Shown here one piece after another: positions 16,428 through 26,028 of a stretch of DNA of 64,000 nt. Position 1 is the stretch's first letter. Every line of letters starts with the position of its first letter. This stretch comes from Ruminococcus sp. (GTDB taxonomy: Bacteria; Bacillota_A; Clostridia; Oscillospirales; Ruminococcaceae): assembly GCF_024684275.1 (NCBI RefSeq), contig NZ_JAIKXF010000055.1:1-64000 (forward strand). The letters run 5' to 3'. The position numbers and the translations under genes were made by a program. The notes below the pieces were generated by a model. It searched no databases. It saw only the letters and a list, made by a program, of their open reading frames with translations, and was not told the DNA's origin.

Positions 16428-19400
16428 TTACTCCTCCTCTCCCCTGAATTTTTTTCCAAGTATTTCCTGAACCTCGGCAATATCGCCCTCGTCGGGAGTC
16501 CTCTGCCGTTCAAGCTCGGAATTATCGCATATATTCATATATTCACAATAGGTACACGGCAGCTTGTTCCCCATAAGCAGAGGGACAGCCTCGGCATCAC
16601 CTGCAAGCAGTGACTCTGCCATGCTTTTCAGCTTTCCGTAGGTATAGTTTCTCAATAAAGTCATGCCCTCAGCCGAGATACAAGCGGAATTCTTATCGGG
16701 AACTCCGTTCTTATCAAGCTTTACTGGGATAAATTCACCTCGGACATTTTTCTCCATAGCTTCAAGAATATCCCTGTCACCAAGAACAAGTCCGCTTGTT
16801 TTCAGCGCAGAGCTGACAGCTCCCGTATTCTTTGAATCCACCTTATGAGATTCAAGATGTACCTCCGATATCCTTACAGGAGAATATAGAACTCCGGCAG
16901 GTGAATAGCCTTCATAAATCCCGCCCTTGTCCGTGGAAGCAAATAGATAAAGCAGCATCTGCATATTGATACCGCAGGCAAGAGTTTCCGCAGTTATGTC
17001 CTTGCGGCTGCTCTTGTAGTCGATTATGCGAAGATATTTTTCACCCTCTATATCGCAGACATCAGCTCTGTCTACTATACCGCCGAAGCTGAGCTGTCTG
17101 CCGTCACCGAAGGGCAGCACCACAGAATGGCTGTCACGGAGGTCAAGCTCGAACTTATGCGGCACAAAATCCGAAGCCATAAGTGCCTGCTGGGTGTACA
17201 TAAAGACCTCAGACATACGCTCTGTGAGCTTATTGAATATAAGATCAAACTTTGCGTCCTTGCCGAAATCACCTGCAAGAGCCTCTCTGCGGTAGTTCTC
17301 AGCGCAGGTGCTGATCTCGGTTTTTACGGCATCGCAGGAGAGATTTACAAACTCTGACTTGCTGTACTTACCGAGAATACCGTAAAAGCACCTGTGTGTC
17401 AGTTCACCTGCTATACGCGCGTCAAGCTCCACCTTTTCATTCAGGTGAAGTCTCAGACACTTATCACAGAAATATTTGAAGTGACATAGGTTATACTCTT
17501 CAAGTCCCGACGATGAAAGCCTCAGCGGCTCAAAGCTTTGAAGCTTTTCCATTATATCCCTGTCTATGCCGAAGCTCTGAGTGTGATAGCCTCTGCTCAT
17601 GACATAGGACAGCCTGCGCCTGTAGTCGGGAGCTCCCATAAGCAGCTCCTTAACGGAAGCAACTGCTGCGTTATTACTCTTGCGCTCCTGCATATAATGG
17701 TAAAATGCGGAATGAAGCGTCGCCGCATAGTAATCCACTGAAATGCTGCTGCTTGTAACGTGTATGCTATTATCGCCGAACATAGCGATTATCCTGTCAA
17801 CTATCTGTGCAGGGTATTTCGCCTGCCCTGACAAGTCAGACAGCGGATAGGTCATGTATAGCTTTTCAGAAGCCGCCGATATAGCCTTATAAACTACAAG
17901 CCGCTCTGAGGCTATAAGCTCCGCAAGAGGTGTTGAAAGCTCTATCCCGTTCTCGGATAGCTTTGACTTCTCAGCCTCGGAGAAAAGTCCGTGAACGCTT
18001 ATCTGATTAGGGAAATCCCCGTCATTAGCTCCCATAATGAATACCACTCTCGGAGAATCAAGACGAGCCATTCTCGCAGAGGCTGCTGTGACCGCATCAA
18101 GAGTCTGAGGGGGGACGGAATACTTTATACGTCCTATCATAGAGCGGATAATGCGCGTAAGCTCAGAAAATCCTATCTCCTTATCGCCGAGAGTATCACA
18201 AAGGCTGTCAAGTATATCCATAAGGCAGCCCCATAAGCGTTTAAGCTCAGCCGCTTCATAATCCTTGTCCTGCTTTATGAGCCGCCCCATGAGCTTTGCG
18301 GTATTTTTCTCAGCATTGCAGTAAACGATATGATCGTAAAGCAATACACACAGATTTTTTGCAGTATTCCTGCTATTGAGCTTCTTTTTCAGCTTTATCA
18401 GCGGAACGACTGTCTTTTTCCGGATATTTTCAAGCAGTTCAAGCTGTTCGTCTTCGGCAGCGAACTCCTCCAGCCAGCTGTCCCCGTCAACGTCCCATTT
18501 GTAGCAGTAATTCTCCAGAAGAGATACCTCCGTAAGCGTAACGTCAAGAAGCCCGCTTTTTATGAAACGGAATACCTGCTCAGAACGTATCCGCCTGCTT
18601 GACAGAATATCCAGCATAGAAGTAAAGAAAACCATTACTGAGGTGTGTGCAGCGTCCTTTTCAATACTTAGAAAATACGGGATATCATATCTCTTGAAGG
18701 AAGCCTTGAGCACATCGGAGTAAACTGCGATATCATTTGAGATTATAGCAATATCCTTGTACATCAGAGACCTGTCATCATAAACAAGGTGCTTGATAGC
18801 CGCACATACATATTCCGCCTCGTCATACATATCCCGTGCCTCGAAAATATGCACATTCTCGGGCTTTGGTGCTTTATCAGCTTCGTTTTTCAGATTAACA
18901 AGAGCTCTTTTGCTGACATATTCAAGATCTGGAGTTTTGAATCTATGGCATTCACCGCATTTTTCTATTGAGGACTCAATGCCTGTCTCGCGGCAGATAT
19001 TCATTATCTTCCTGTAGGTGTCGTTTACGGTCTCAAAAAGAGTGTAAGCACCTGCATTGACATCGTCTGTTCTGAGGGCTATACAAACATTTTCCGCGGA
19101 AGAGATCATGACACGGAGCATTTCGTACTGATCGGCGGTAAAGCTTTCAAATTCGTCAAGAAATACTGTCTTTCCCTTGAAATACTCATAAAGATTTGCA
19201 ATTTTTGCAGCCTCCCGGATATTATCCAGCGCGTCCTTGAAGCCGTATTCCTCCATAAGGCGCTGATATTCAAGGAAGATAGCTGCCACATCTTCTGTCT
19301 TGTCCATAAGCCTCTTATCAAGAGAACGTGAACGCTGTACAAGCTCCTCCGGAGTAATACCCGAGCGTTTAATATCCCGGATAAGCGTCATTATCTCCTC

Positions 19401-19763
19401 GGCAAAGCCGTTTTGCAGACTCTGTCTGCGGAAGCTGCTGAGAGACTCGGGACGTGACAATGCGGCATTTACAGCCTGATAAATGAGTATCATCTTTGCC
19501 ATATCATCAGCAAATTCACCTTTTCGGCAGGGATCGCCGTATAGCTGAAAAAGCTGTCTTGCCAGACCTGTAAAGCTCAGTGAGAACAGCTCGTTGAAAT
19601 TCTCAGCACCGAGATAGAAATAGAGCTTTTTATCGAAATCCTGAGAAAACTGCTCGGGAACTATAATGCAGAGCTTTTCAGCCGAACTGCATTTTTTCTG
19701 TATCTTTGCGAACATTCTTGTAGTTTTTCCACAGCCTGCCGCACCTGTTATAAATTCGACCAT
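16428..19763 (-). CDS. addB: ATP-dependent helicase/deoxyribonuclease subunit B
   Basis: This is the 1111-residue AddB partner, with an N-terminal Walker A GAAGCGKTT, a degenerate helicase core and a C-terminal nuclease domain (motif RIIDYKSSRKD). Cysteines that would bind the structural Fe-S cluster are visible in LCHFKYFCDKC and CTYCEYMNIC. Gene order addB-addA matches other Firmicutes. The enzyme recognises Chi-type sites; none was sought here. Confidence 0.95.
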   Translation of the reverse strand: MVEFITGAAGCGKTTRMFAKIQKKCSSAEKLCIIVPEQFSQDFDKKLYFYLGAENFNELFSLSFTGLARQLFQLYGDPCRKGEFADDMAKMILIYQAVNAALSRPESLSSFRRQSLQNGFAEEIMTLIRDIKRSGITPEELVQRSRSLDKRLMDKTEDVAAIFLEYQRLMEEYGFKDALDNIREAAKIANLYEYFKGKTVFLDEFESFTADQYEMLRVMISSAENVCIALRTDDVNAGAYTLFETVNDTYRKIMNICRETGIESSIEKCGECHRFKTPDLEYVSKRALVNLKNEADKAPKPENVHIFEARDMYDEAEYVCAAIKHLVYDDRSLMYKDIAIISNDIAVYSDVLKASFKRYDIPYFLSIEKDAAHTSVMVFFTSMLDILSSRRIRSEQVFRFIKSGLLDVTLTEVSLLENYCYKWDVDGDSWLEEFAAEDEQLELLENIRKKTVVPLIKLKKKLNSRNTAKNLCVLLYDHIVYCNAEKNTAKLMGRLIKQDKDYEAAELKRLWGCLMDILDSLCDTLGDKEIGFSELTRIIRSMIGRIKYSVPPQTLDAVTAASARMARLDSPRVVFIMGANDGDFPNQISVHGLFSEAEKSKLSENGIELSTPLAELIASERLVVYKAISAASEKLYMTYPLSDLSGQAKYPAQIVDRIIAMFGDNSIHVTSSSISVDYYAATLHSAFYHYMQERKSNNAAVASVKELLMGAPDYRRRLSYVMSRGYHTQSFGIDRDIMEKLQSFEPLRLSSSGLEEYNLCHFKYFCDKCLRLHLNEKVELDARIAGELTHRCFYGILGKYSKSEFVNLSCDAVKTEISTCAENYRREALAGDFGKDAKFDLIFNKLTERMSEVFMYTQQALMASDFVPHKFELDLRDSHSVVLPFGDGRQLSFGGIVDRADVCDIEGEKYLRIIDYKSSRKDITAETLACGINMQMLLYLFASTDKGGIYEGYSPAGVLYSPVRISEVHLESHKVDSKNTGAVSSALKTSGLVLGDRDILEAMEKNVRGEFIPVKLDKNGVPDKNSACISAEGMTLLRNYTYGKLKSMAESLLAGDAEAVPLLMGNKLPCTYCEYMNICDNSELERQRTPDEGDIAEVQEILGKKFRGEEE

Positions 19764-19816
19764 AATTATCCTCTTTACACCGATCTCCGCAATAATACAG
19801 GATCAATAATACATAA

Positions 19817-19850
19817 AATATGCATACCGCAGCAAAGCGGTATGCATATT
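19817..19850 (-). terminator. Terminator of the tandem GH25 gene
   Basis: AATATGCATACCGC pairs perfectly with GCGGTATGCATATT and is followed on the minus strand by TTTTATG. Confidence 0.8.
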
Positions 19851-19861
19851 GACTTTTGTTA

Positions 19862-21454
19862 TCAGAAACCGTTCAAATGGTTCTTTTTCATTATCTCAGG
19901 GAACTTGAGATAAGCATAATCAAGGTTAAAGCTGCCGCCGAGACCGTTGACCTTTCCGTCGTTTGTATACTGCCACATATTATAATTCTTGCTGAACTCA
20001 GGCTTTGAAACTCCATAATGAGCCACCCAGACATCGTAATCAGCAAATACAGACTCGTCCACTCTTGAATTGAGGAAGTTTGCATAGCTCTTTACGCCTA
20101 CATAATAGCCTTTTTTCTCAAGAGTTGAGCAGAACGCCTTTATAATATCGGAAATTTCCTTGTTTGTCTTTGCAGCAAAGCACTGATCCTCTACACAGTA
20201 GTATATAGGATATGCAAACTTGTGTCCCTTAATGACCTCTAAGCAGGCCTCTGCTTCAAGAACCGCGTCCTCGGGAGATTCAGCGTAGCTGTACCAGTAT
20301 GCACCGCAATCGATGCCTGCTTTTTCAGCACCCTCAATATTAGCTTCAAAGTACTTATCGGTCTGTGCCGCAAGATTACCATATCCGGCGCGTATCATTG
20401 CATAATTGATACCGGCTGCCTTGACCTTATCCCAGTCCATTTTGCCCTGCCATACCGAAACATCGATACCGCTTGCAACGCCCTTATTTACACTTACCGG
20501 ACGGATAGGAACGCTTGCATCGGTCTCTGTGCCGTCAGGCTCATATGTATCGGGGGATATAAGGTATGGATAATTCACATAGCAGTGATCCAGATCCACA
20601 ACTGTATCAATACCGTTTACTCTGCCCTTGTCGCTGTGCTGCCACATACCGTAATTGCCTGTATATCCGGGAGCTGCAACGTCCCAGTGAGCGACCCATA
20701 CAGCATATTTATCAAGCACCTGCTGATATACCTTTGATGTAAGCAGGCTTGAGAAGCTGTATACGCCTGCGGTATACCCCTTTGACTCTATCGTAGAACA
20801 GAAAACGTCGATAATTGCAGATATTTCTGAAATAGGAAGCTTTTTCTGTCCCTCCTCCTCAATATCAAAGTAAACAGGATATTTAAAGTTATAATCCTTT
20901 ATGATATTATAGCAGGATATAGCTTCTTCGCGTGCTTCTTCCGGACTGTAAGCATAGCTGTACCAGTAGATACCGATATCCATGCCGACCTTCTGCGCCT
21001 CATCGATATTGTACTGGAACCATGTATCCTTCTGATACGGATACTTATCAGCGTTGCCGAAACCGGCTCTGATAATAGCAAAGTCTATTCCGCTGTCCTT
21101 TACAGCCTTCCAGTCTATCTTTCCCTGAGCATAGGAAACATCTATGCCATCAGCCTTTTTATACATCAGGCTCTTGTCGCCCGAATGCATCTTTACGTAG
21201 GTCTGATGAGCATTATAGATATCAAAAACATTAAACGGTGTTTCTGTCAGATCCGTAGCCTCTACAGTACCGCTGTCTGCGGTATTCTGTGAGATACTGC
21301 CCGAAGCCTCTTTACTTTCAAGATCAATTGTGGTATCATATATATTGCAGCTTATATTGTTTTCGGCGAAAGCTTCTGAAGGGGATAATGCTGCGCTTGA
21401 ACCGATGAATGAAAAAGCCATCAGTGCAGAAAGCAGTCTCTTATATATCCTCAT
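19862..21454 (-). CDS. Secreted protein with two GH25 lysozyme-type domains
   Basis: The 530-residue protein has a signal peptide (residues 1-30, ending before ENN) and two tandem GH25 muramidase-like domains (about 65-305 and 325-525), each starting GIDVS and containing the IIRAG/MIRAG and YWYSYA blocks. GH25 enzymes cut the MurNAc-GlcNAc bond of peptidoglycan using an Asp/Glu pair in a DxE motif. Domain 1 has YFDIEEE. Domain 2 has YYCVEDQ at the same place, so one Asp is Cys. Domain 2 may be inactive or mainly binding. It is a single gene with its own promoter and terminator. Confidence 0.9.
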   Translation of the reverse strand: MRIYKRLLSALMAFSFIGSSAALSPSEAFAENNISCNIYDTTIDLESKEASGSISQNTADSGTVEATDLTETPFNVFDIYNAHQTYVKMHSGDKSLMYKKADGIDVSYAQGKIDWKAVKDSGIDFAIIRAGFGNADKYPYQKDTWFQYNIDEAQKVGMDIGIYWYSYAYSPEEAREEAISCYNIIKDYNFKYPVYFDIEEEGQKKLPISEISAIIDVFCSTIESKGYTAGVYSFSSLLTSKVYQQVLDKYAVWVAHWDVAAPGYTGNYGMWQHSDKGRVNGIDTVVDLDHCYVNYPYLISPDTYEPDGTETDASVPIRPVSVNKGVASGIDVSVWQGKMDWDKVKAAGINYAMIRAGYGNLAAQTDKYFEANIEGAEKAGIDCGAYWYSYAESPEDAVLEAEACLEVIKGHKFAYPIYYCVEDQCFAAKTNKEISDIIKAFCSTLEKKGYYVGVKSYANFLNSRVDESVFADYDVWVAHYGVSKPEFSKNYNMWQYTNDGKVNGLGGSFNLDYAYLKFPEIMKKNHLNGF

Positions 21455-21519
21455 ATCTGATCAAACTCCCTTTCGTTGACGTTACAAAAAAGTAATAACT
21501 GTTTCATAGCTTTTTGTAA

Positions 21520-21548
21520 ATTATAACATACTTCTCAATTTATTTCAA
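21520..21548 (-). promoter_or_regulatory. sigma-A promoter of the GH25 gene
   Basis: On the minus strand TTGAAA and TATAAT are separated by 17 nt. The UTR that follows is about 60 nt. Confidence 0.75.
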
Positions 21549-21661
21549 CCGTTACAGTCCAAAAAATATAAAAAGAAGCACAATTTTGTATGGTTTGAAG
21601 AAATTTTAGAAATGTTTTTGTAACTAATAGATACTTTTGTGTAATAATCAGGAGATAAAAA

Positions 21662-22612
21662 ATGAAAAAATTTGTAATAAATGACAATGACAGTGGTCAA
21701 AGAGTAGATAAATTTGTAACAAAAGCTCTTCCAGATATGCCAAAGAGCATGATGTATCGTCTGATACGCAAAAAAGATATAAAAATTAACGGCAAGCGCT
21801 GTGATATAGGTTCACGGCTCAGTACAGGCGATATAGTCACTGTTTACGTCAAAGATGATGTTGCCGGAGGAAAACAGCATGACCTGAGCTTTCTTAACTG
21901 CTCTGCCGACCTTGATATAGTCTATGAAGACGAAAACGTACTCATCGTCAATAAGCCTGTCGGACTTGACTCACATTCAAACGGAAGTCCCATGACAGAT
22001 ACTCTTATCGACAGGATAAAACACTATCTCTATAATAAAAAAGAATACGTCCCCGAAGATGAGAGCTCTTTTGCGCCCGCCCTGTGCAGCCGCCTTGACA
22101 GGAACACCTGCGGACTTGTGACAGCCGCAAAGACTGCATCTGCTCTGCGTGACATCAACGAAGCCATAAGAAACGGAAACGTTCATAAGATATACCGCTG
22201 TGTTACTACAGCTCCTCTCCCGAGGTCAGAGGATATAATCACCGCATATCATCAGAAAGACGAGTCAAGAAACCTTGTAAAGCTTCTGGACTCGCCATGT
22301 GAAGGATTTAAGCCTATTAAGACGGGATACCGTGTCCTTGCCAAAAAAGCTCCCCTATCCCTTGTGGAGGTAACTCTCTACACGGGGCGAACTCATCAGA
22401 TACGTGCTCACCTTGCTCACATAGGTGCTCCTATCCTCGGTGACGGAAAATACGGTAATACAGCTGTAAACAAAAGATACGGCGTATTCCGTCAGGCACT
22501 GTGCGCCTATAAGCTGAGCTTCGAGCTCCCCGCGGAGTCAGCTGTAAGCTATCTCAACAAGCTGGATATAACAGCCCCAAAGCCAGAATTTGAAATCAGA
22601 TTCTTTAGTTAG
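21662..22612 (+). CDS. RluA-family pseudouridine synthase
   Basis: This 316-residue RNA-modifying enzyme isomerises uridine to pseudouridine. Residues 1-75 form an S4 RNA-binding domain (RVDKFV, IRKKDIKINGKR), and the catalytic domain holds SRLDRNTCGL with the essential Asp and TGRTHQIRAHLAHIGAPILGD. An RBS GGAG lies 6 nt before ATG. The target RNA (23S, 16S or tRNA) cannot be assigned. Its last 8 nt overlap the converging tyrA gene. Confidence 0.92.
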   Translation: MKKFVINDNDSGQRVDKFVTKALPDMPKSMMYRLIRKKDIKINGKRCDIGSRLSTGDIVTVYVKDDVAGGKQHDLSFLNCSADLDIVYEDENVLIVNKPVGLDSHSNGSPMTDTLIDRIKHYLYNKKEYVPEDESSFAPALCSRLDRNTCGLVTAAKTASALRDINEAIRNGNVHKIYRCVTTAPLPRSEDIITAYHQKDESRNLVKLLDSPCEGFKPIKTGYRVLAKKAPLSLVEVTLYTGRTHQIRAHLAHIGAPILGDGKYGNTAVNKRYGVFRQALCAYKLSFELPAESAVSYLNKLDITAPKPEFEIRFFS

Positions 22613-23456
22613 GCTGACCGACTCTGTGACGAAGATTCTCCTCCTTGAGCTCTCTGCCCTCAGCAATGAGGGCTCTCATTTTATCCTTATCCCCACTTTT
22701 TAGCGCCTCGCTGTACTTATTAAGATTGGCGATAAGAGTATCGAGCTCGTACTGAAGATTCTCCCTGTTCTGCATGAAAAGGTCAGTCCACATCTTTTCA
22801 TTCATAGTAGCGATACGTGTCATATCCTGAAAGCTGCCTCCGCTGAATCCACATTCCAAGCCAAGCTCAGGGCTCTTTACATATGCGCTGGAAACTATAT
22901 GTGCCAGCTGTGAGGTGTATGCGATCATTTTATCGTGATTTTCAGGACTTGTCACAACTATCTTGCCTGCGCCTATCTCGGAAGCTAAGCTTTTCAGCAG
23001 CTCTGTATCCTTTTCATCACTGTCCTTAAAAGGAGCGATAATGAAATTTGCCTTTACGAACAGGTCGGCTGTACTGTTGTAATATCCGCCAAACTCCTTG
23101 CCTGCCATTGGGTGGATACCGATATATCTTAGTCCGTTTGCCTCGGCTATAGCCTTCATTCTTTCGGAAAACTCTCCCTTTATGCCGCATACATCGGTTA
23201 TAAGAGTTTTTTTGCTTATTTTTGAAGCATTTTCTTTGAAAAACTGCTCAGAACCCTGCGGGAAAAGTGCTATTATGATAAGGTCATAGCTTTCAAAGCT
23301 TCCGTCAAATACATTATCAAGAGCTACATCGCGCAGTGCAGCATTTTCAATATCATGATTCAGGTCACAGCCTGTCACTGTATGATATGTGTACTTTTTC
23401 AGCGCCTTACAGATAGAACCGCCGATAAGACCAAGTCCGACAACAAGAATATTCAT
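22605..23456 (-). CDS. tyrA: Prephenate dehydrogenase
   Basis: TyrA oxidatively decarboxylates prephenate to 4-hydroxyphenylpyruvate on the tyrosine pathway. The 283-residue protein has the Rossmann motif GLGLIGGS, the catalytic region GIHPMAGKEFGGY and SQLAHIVSSA, and an extended C-terminal helical dimerisation region. There is no ACT or chorismate-mutase fusion. A consensus promoter precedes it. Confidence 0.93.
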   Translation of the reverse strand: MNILVVGLGLIGGSICKALKKYTYHTVTGCDLNHDIENAALRDVALDNVFDGSFESYDLIIIALFPQGSEQFFKENASKISKKTLITDVCGIKGEFSERMKAIAEANGLRYIGIHPMAGKEFGGYYNSTADLFVKANFIIAPFKDSDEKDTELLKSLASEIGAGKIVVTSPENHDKMIAYTSQLAHIVSSAYVKSPELGLECGFSGGSFQDMTRIATMNEKMWTDLFMQNRENLQYELDTLIANLNKYSEALKSGDKDKMRALIAEGRELKEENLRHRVGQPN

Positions 23457-23488
23457 AAAAATCTCCTCCAGTATCTTTTATCATTTAA

Positions 23489-23517
23489 AGTATAACACTT
23501 TAAACAGTAAAAGTCAA
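23489..23517 (-). promoter_or_regulatory. sigma-A promoter of tyrA
   Basis: On the minus strand TTGACT and TATACT are separated by 17 nt, about 30 nt before the tyrA ATG. Confidence 0.75.
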
Positions 23518-23594
23518 TAGCTTTAAAAACATTTTTCTCTCATCTGCATAAAATATAAAGAGAGCTTTCTCAATCTATTGAAAGGAATGTTTTT

Positions 23595-24332
23595 ATGCCA
23601 AAGGTATTTTTAAGTCCTTCCACTCAGGAATGGAACCAATATGCCACTGAGGGCAATGAGGAGCTTTATATGAATCTCCTTGCTGACCGCATGGAGCCCT
23701 ATCTCCGCTCATGCGGCATAACCTTTGTCCGCAACGATCCCGTCAGAAACGTTACGGGAGCTATCGCAGACTCCAATGCAGGCAGCTACGACGTTCATCT
23801 CGCTCTCCATTCAAATGCCGGTCCCGAAAACCTCGCAGGCAGGCTGAGAGGAATAGATATTTATTTTGCACCTAAAAGCAGCTACAGCGAAAAGCTTGCA
23901 AATATAATTGCCAATAACCTTAAATCGATATATCCTCTCCCGGACAAGGTCAGAGCTGTTCCCACCTATTCACTGGGAGAGGTGCTGCGCACTAAGGCGG
24001 TGGCGGTACTATGTGAGCTGGGCTATCACGATAATTACGCAGATGAAGCATGGCTGAAGAACAATCTCGAGGCCATAGCAAAAAATATAGCAAACTCTCT
24101 CTGTGATTACTTTGGTATACCATTTGTAAATGCAGGCGCTGTCCGTTGGGGAACTGTTACCACAGACGGAAGTAATCTCAATATTCGAAGCTATCCATCG
24201 TTATCGGGAAATATTATCGGCTCTATGCCAGACGGAGCCTCCGTAATGATAAACGGCGAGACAAACGGCTGGTATGTGGTAAGCTATAACGGCATTAACG
24301 GCTATTCCAGCAGTGAATATATAACACTATAA
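23595..24332 (+). CDS. N-acetylmuramoyl-L-alanine amidase-like protein with SH3b domain
   Basis: The 245-residue protein combines an Amidase_3-like domain (1-175) with a bacterial SH3 domain (185-245; SNLNIRSYPS, NGWYVVSY). Amidase_3 enzymes are zinc amidases that remove stem peptides from MurNAc. HLALHSNAG and the late Glu in VLCELGYHD are visible, but the usual first His motif is replaced by LSPSTQEWN, a variant seen in some clostridial members. There is no signal peptide, so release by lysis, holin-like export or a spore role is possible. Confidence 0.8.
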   Translation: MPKVFLSPSTQEWNQYATEGNEELYMNLLADRMEPYLRSCGITFVRNDPVRNVTGAIADSNAGSYDVHLALHSNAGPENLAGRLRGIDIYFAPKSSYSEKLANIIANNLKSIYPLPDKVRAVPTYSLGEVLRTKAVAVLCELGYHDNYADEAWLKNNLEAIAKNIANSLCDYFGIPFVNAGAVRWGTVTTDGSNLNIRSYPSLSGNIIGSMPDGASVMINGETNGWYVVSYNGINGYSSSEYITL

Positions 24333-24336
24333 AAGA

Positions 24337-24367
24337 AATACCGTACAGCTTAACTGTACGGTATTTT
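24337..24367. terminator. Bidirectional terminator
   Basis: AATACCGTACAG pairs with CTGTACGGTATT and has A- and T-rich flanks on both sides. It separates the converging amidase and S11-like genes. Confidence 0.85.
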
Positions 24368-24369
24368 CA

Positions 24370-25788
24370 TTATTCTTCATCGTCGTCCTGTGAGCGGCGT
24401 CTGCGTCTGTCATTCTTATTTACCTTCGGAACTGCATAAATCGGCTTCATAGGCTTTGATTTGCTCTTGAACACCACATATGCGTAAATGCAGACCAGAA
24501 TATAAATCGCACATAACAGGAAGGAAATCATCAGCGCTCTGTTGAACCATCTTGACTTGCGGAACATTTTGGCAACATAGATATTATACTTGGATACCGA
24601 ACGCTCAACATTGCTTACCGCAACTATTTCCACAGTCCCCAGCTCCTCGCCGGAATATTCAAGAGTAACCCTGCCGAGGGGCTCTCCCTTTGCCACAGGA
24701 GCCTGTAAGGAATTTTTGTACCATTCCACCTTGTCACGGCTTATAGTCGATATATCTATCTCGTCATACCATATACGGGTAAACTCCTCCTTAGGCTTTG
24801 CAAGAACATAGTCATTGCCCTCTGCAAGCTCAACGGGAAGCTCTCCCACCTCTGCTGTATCAGCAAGGATAGTCTGATAGAAAAAATGCTCGAATGCCCA
24901 ATCAAAAAGTGACATTGCATCAACTATATGGAAATACGCTATATCACCGCTCGATGATTTCAGCGGAGACTTCAGAAGAACTGCAAGGTACTTGTTTCCG
25001 TCACGGCTTGCCATAGTGATGATATTTCTGCCTGCCATATCAAGATTTGCAGTCTTTATGCCCTTTGTACCGCTGTAGGCGTAGTCACCGTCGGAATCCA
25101 TCATAACATTTGAATGAGTCCATATCCATTCCTCAGGATTCTCATGGTGCTCCGGGTTAGGTATCGACGGAGTATAGCTGAAGGTCGTTGCTATAGTCTC
25201 AAACATCGGAACATCGAGAGCATACATCGTTAGCTTTGTCATATCATTTGCAGTGGTATACTGATTAGGATCATACAAGCCTGTTGCATTGGTAAAATGA
25301 GTATCGAACAAGCCGAGCTCCGCTGCTTTTTCATTCATCATATCCACAAAACGAGCTGTATCGCCTTTTCCTATCTTATAAGCAATAGTCTCGCAGGCTT
25401 CAACAGAAGAAGTGAGCATCATCGCATAGAGAAGATCATTCATGGTAAGGACATCGCCGTCTTCAATCTCTGCAAATCTCAGGTCATCGGGATATTCATA
25501 ATTATATAGGTATTCGTATATTGACTCGTCAATAGTCACCTTTTCATCAAGATCAGGGCAGTTTTCAAGACAGACAACAGCTGTCATTATATTTACAAGC
25601 GGCCCCGGCATCTGCTTTGCGTCGGCATTCTTTTCGTGTATGACCATGTTTGAATCAAGATTTATAAGCACCGCCGATTCGCTCTGTATAGGCTCGTTCA
25701 GCGGAAAATTCACTGCCGCAGCTTTGGCTGAACTTACAAATGGAAGCACCATTACGACCGCAGCAAGTAAGGATAAGAGCTTCTTCAT
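24370..25788 (-). CDS. Second S11 D,D-carboxypeptidase homologue with lost catalytic residues
   Basis: The 472-residue protein has a signal peptide (1-24), an S11 peptidase-like domain, a beta-rich C-terminal domain, one membrane helix (about 415-440) and a basic-acidic tail RRRRRSQDDDEE. The catalytic SxxK position reads P63-L-V-N66, SxN reads S127-S-V129 and KTG reads K245-T-A247, so both the nucleophile Ser and its Lys are absent. Family sequence around these sites is otherwise conserved (NIMTAVVCLE, GLFDTHFTNATGLYD, MAGRNIITMA). It is probably a membrane-anchored, non-hydrolysing relative of DacF facing the wall. Start supported by GGAG, spacing 5. Confidence 0.85.
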   Translation of the reverse strand: MKKLLSLLAAVVMVLPFVSSAKAAAVNFPLNEPIQSESAVLINLDSNMVIHEKNADAKQMPGPLVNIMTAVVCLENCPDLDEKVTIDESIYEYLYNYEYPDDLRFAEIEDGDVLTMNDLLYAMMLTSSVEACETIAYKIGKGDTARFVDMMNEKAAELGLFDTHFTNATGLYDPNQYTTANDMTKLTMYALDVPMFETIATTFSYTPSIPNPEHHENPEEWIWTHSNVMMDSDGDYAYSGTKGIKTANLDMAGRNIITMASRDGNKYLAVLLKSPLKSSSGDIAYFHIVDAMSLFDWAFEHFFYQTILADTAEVGELPVELAEGNDYVLAKPKEEFTRIWYDEIDISTISRDKVEWYKNSLQAPVAKGEPLGRVTLEYSGEELGTVEIVAVSNVERSVSKYNIYVAKMFRKSRWFNRALMISFLLCAIYILVCIYAYVVFKSKSKPMKPIYAVPKVNKNDRRRRRSQDDDEE

Positions 25789-26028
25789 ATATTCTCCTTT
25801 ATATCAAGCGAAATTTTCGCTATATTTCATATCAATAAACGATACTGAATTATATTATATCAGATTTCTGTCTGTTTTAAAAGAGGTTTTTGAAATTTTA
25901 TTAAAATTTTCTGAAATTTTCCTTTCCCCTCTTTACGTTTATAAAAAAATATGCTACAATAATAATCACAAAATGCAGTACAGATATAAAAAGCTGCTAT
26001 AAAAGAACAAAAGAACGGAGGTTTTAAT

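Noticed and set aside
16427..16513. Upstream extension of addA
   Set aside because: It lies inside addB and has no ribosome-binding site, whereas the ATG at 16426 has GGAGGAG and starts at the family's normal N-terminus.
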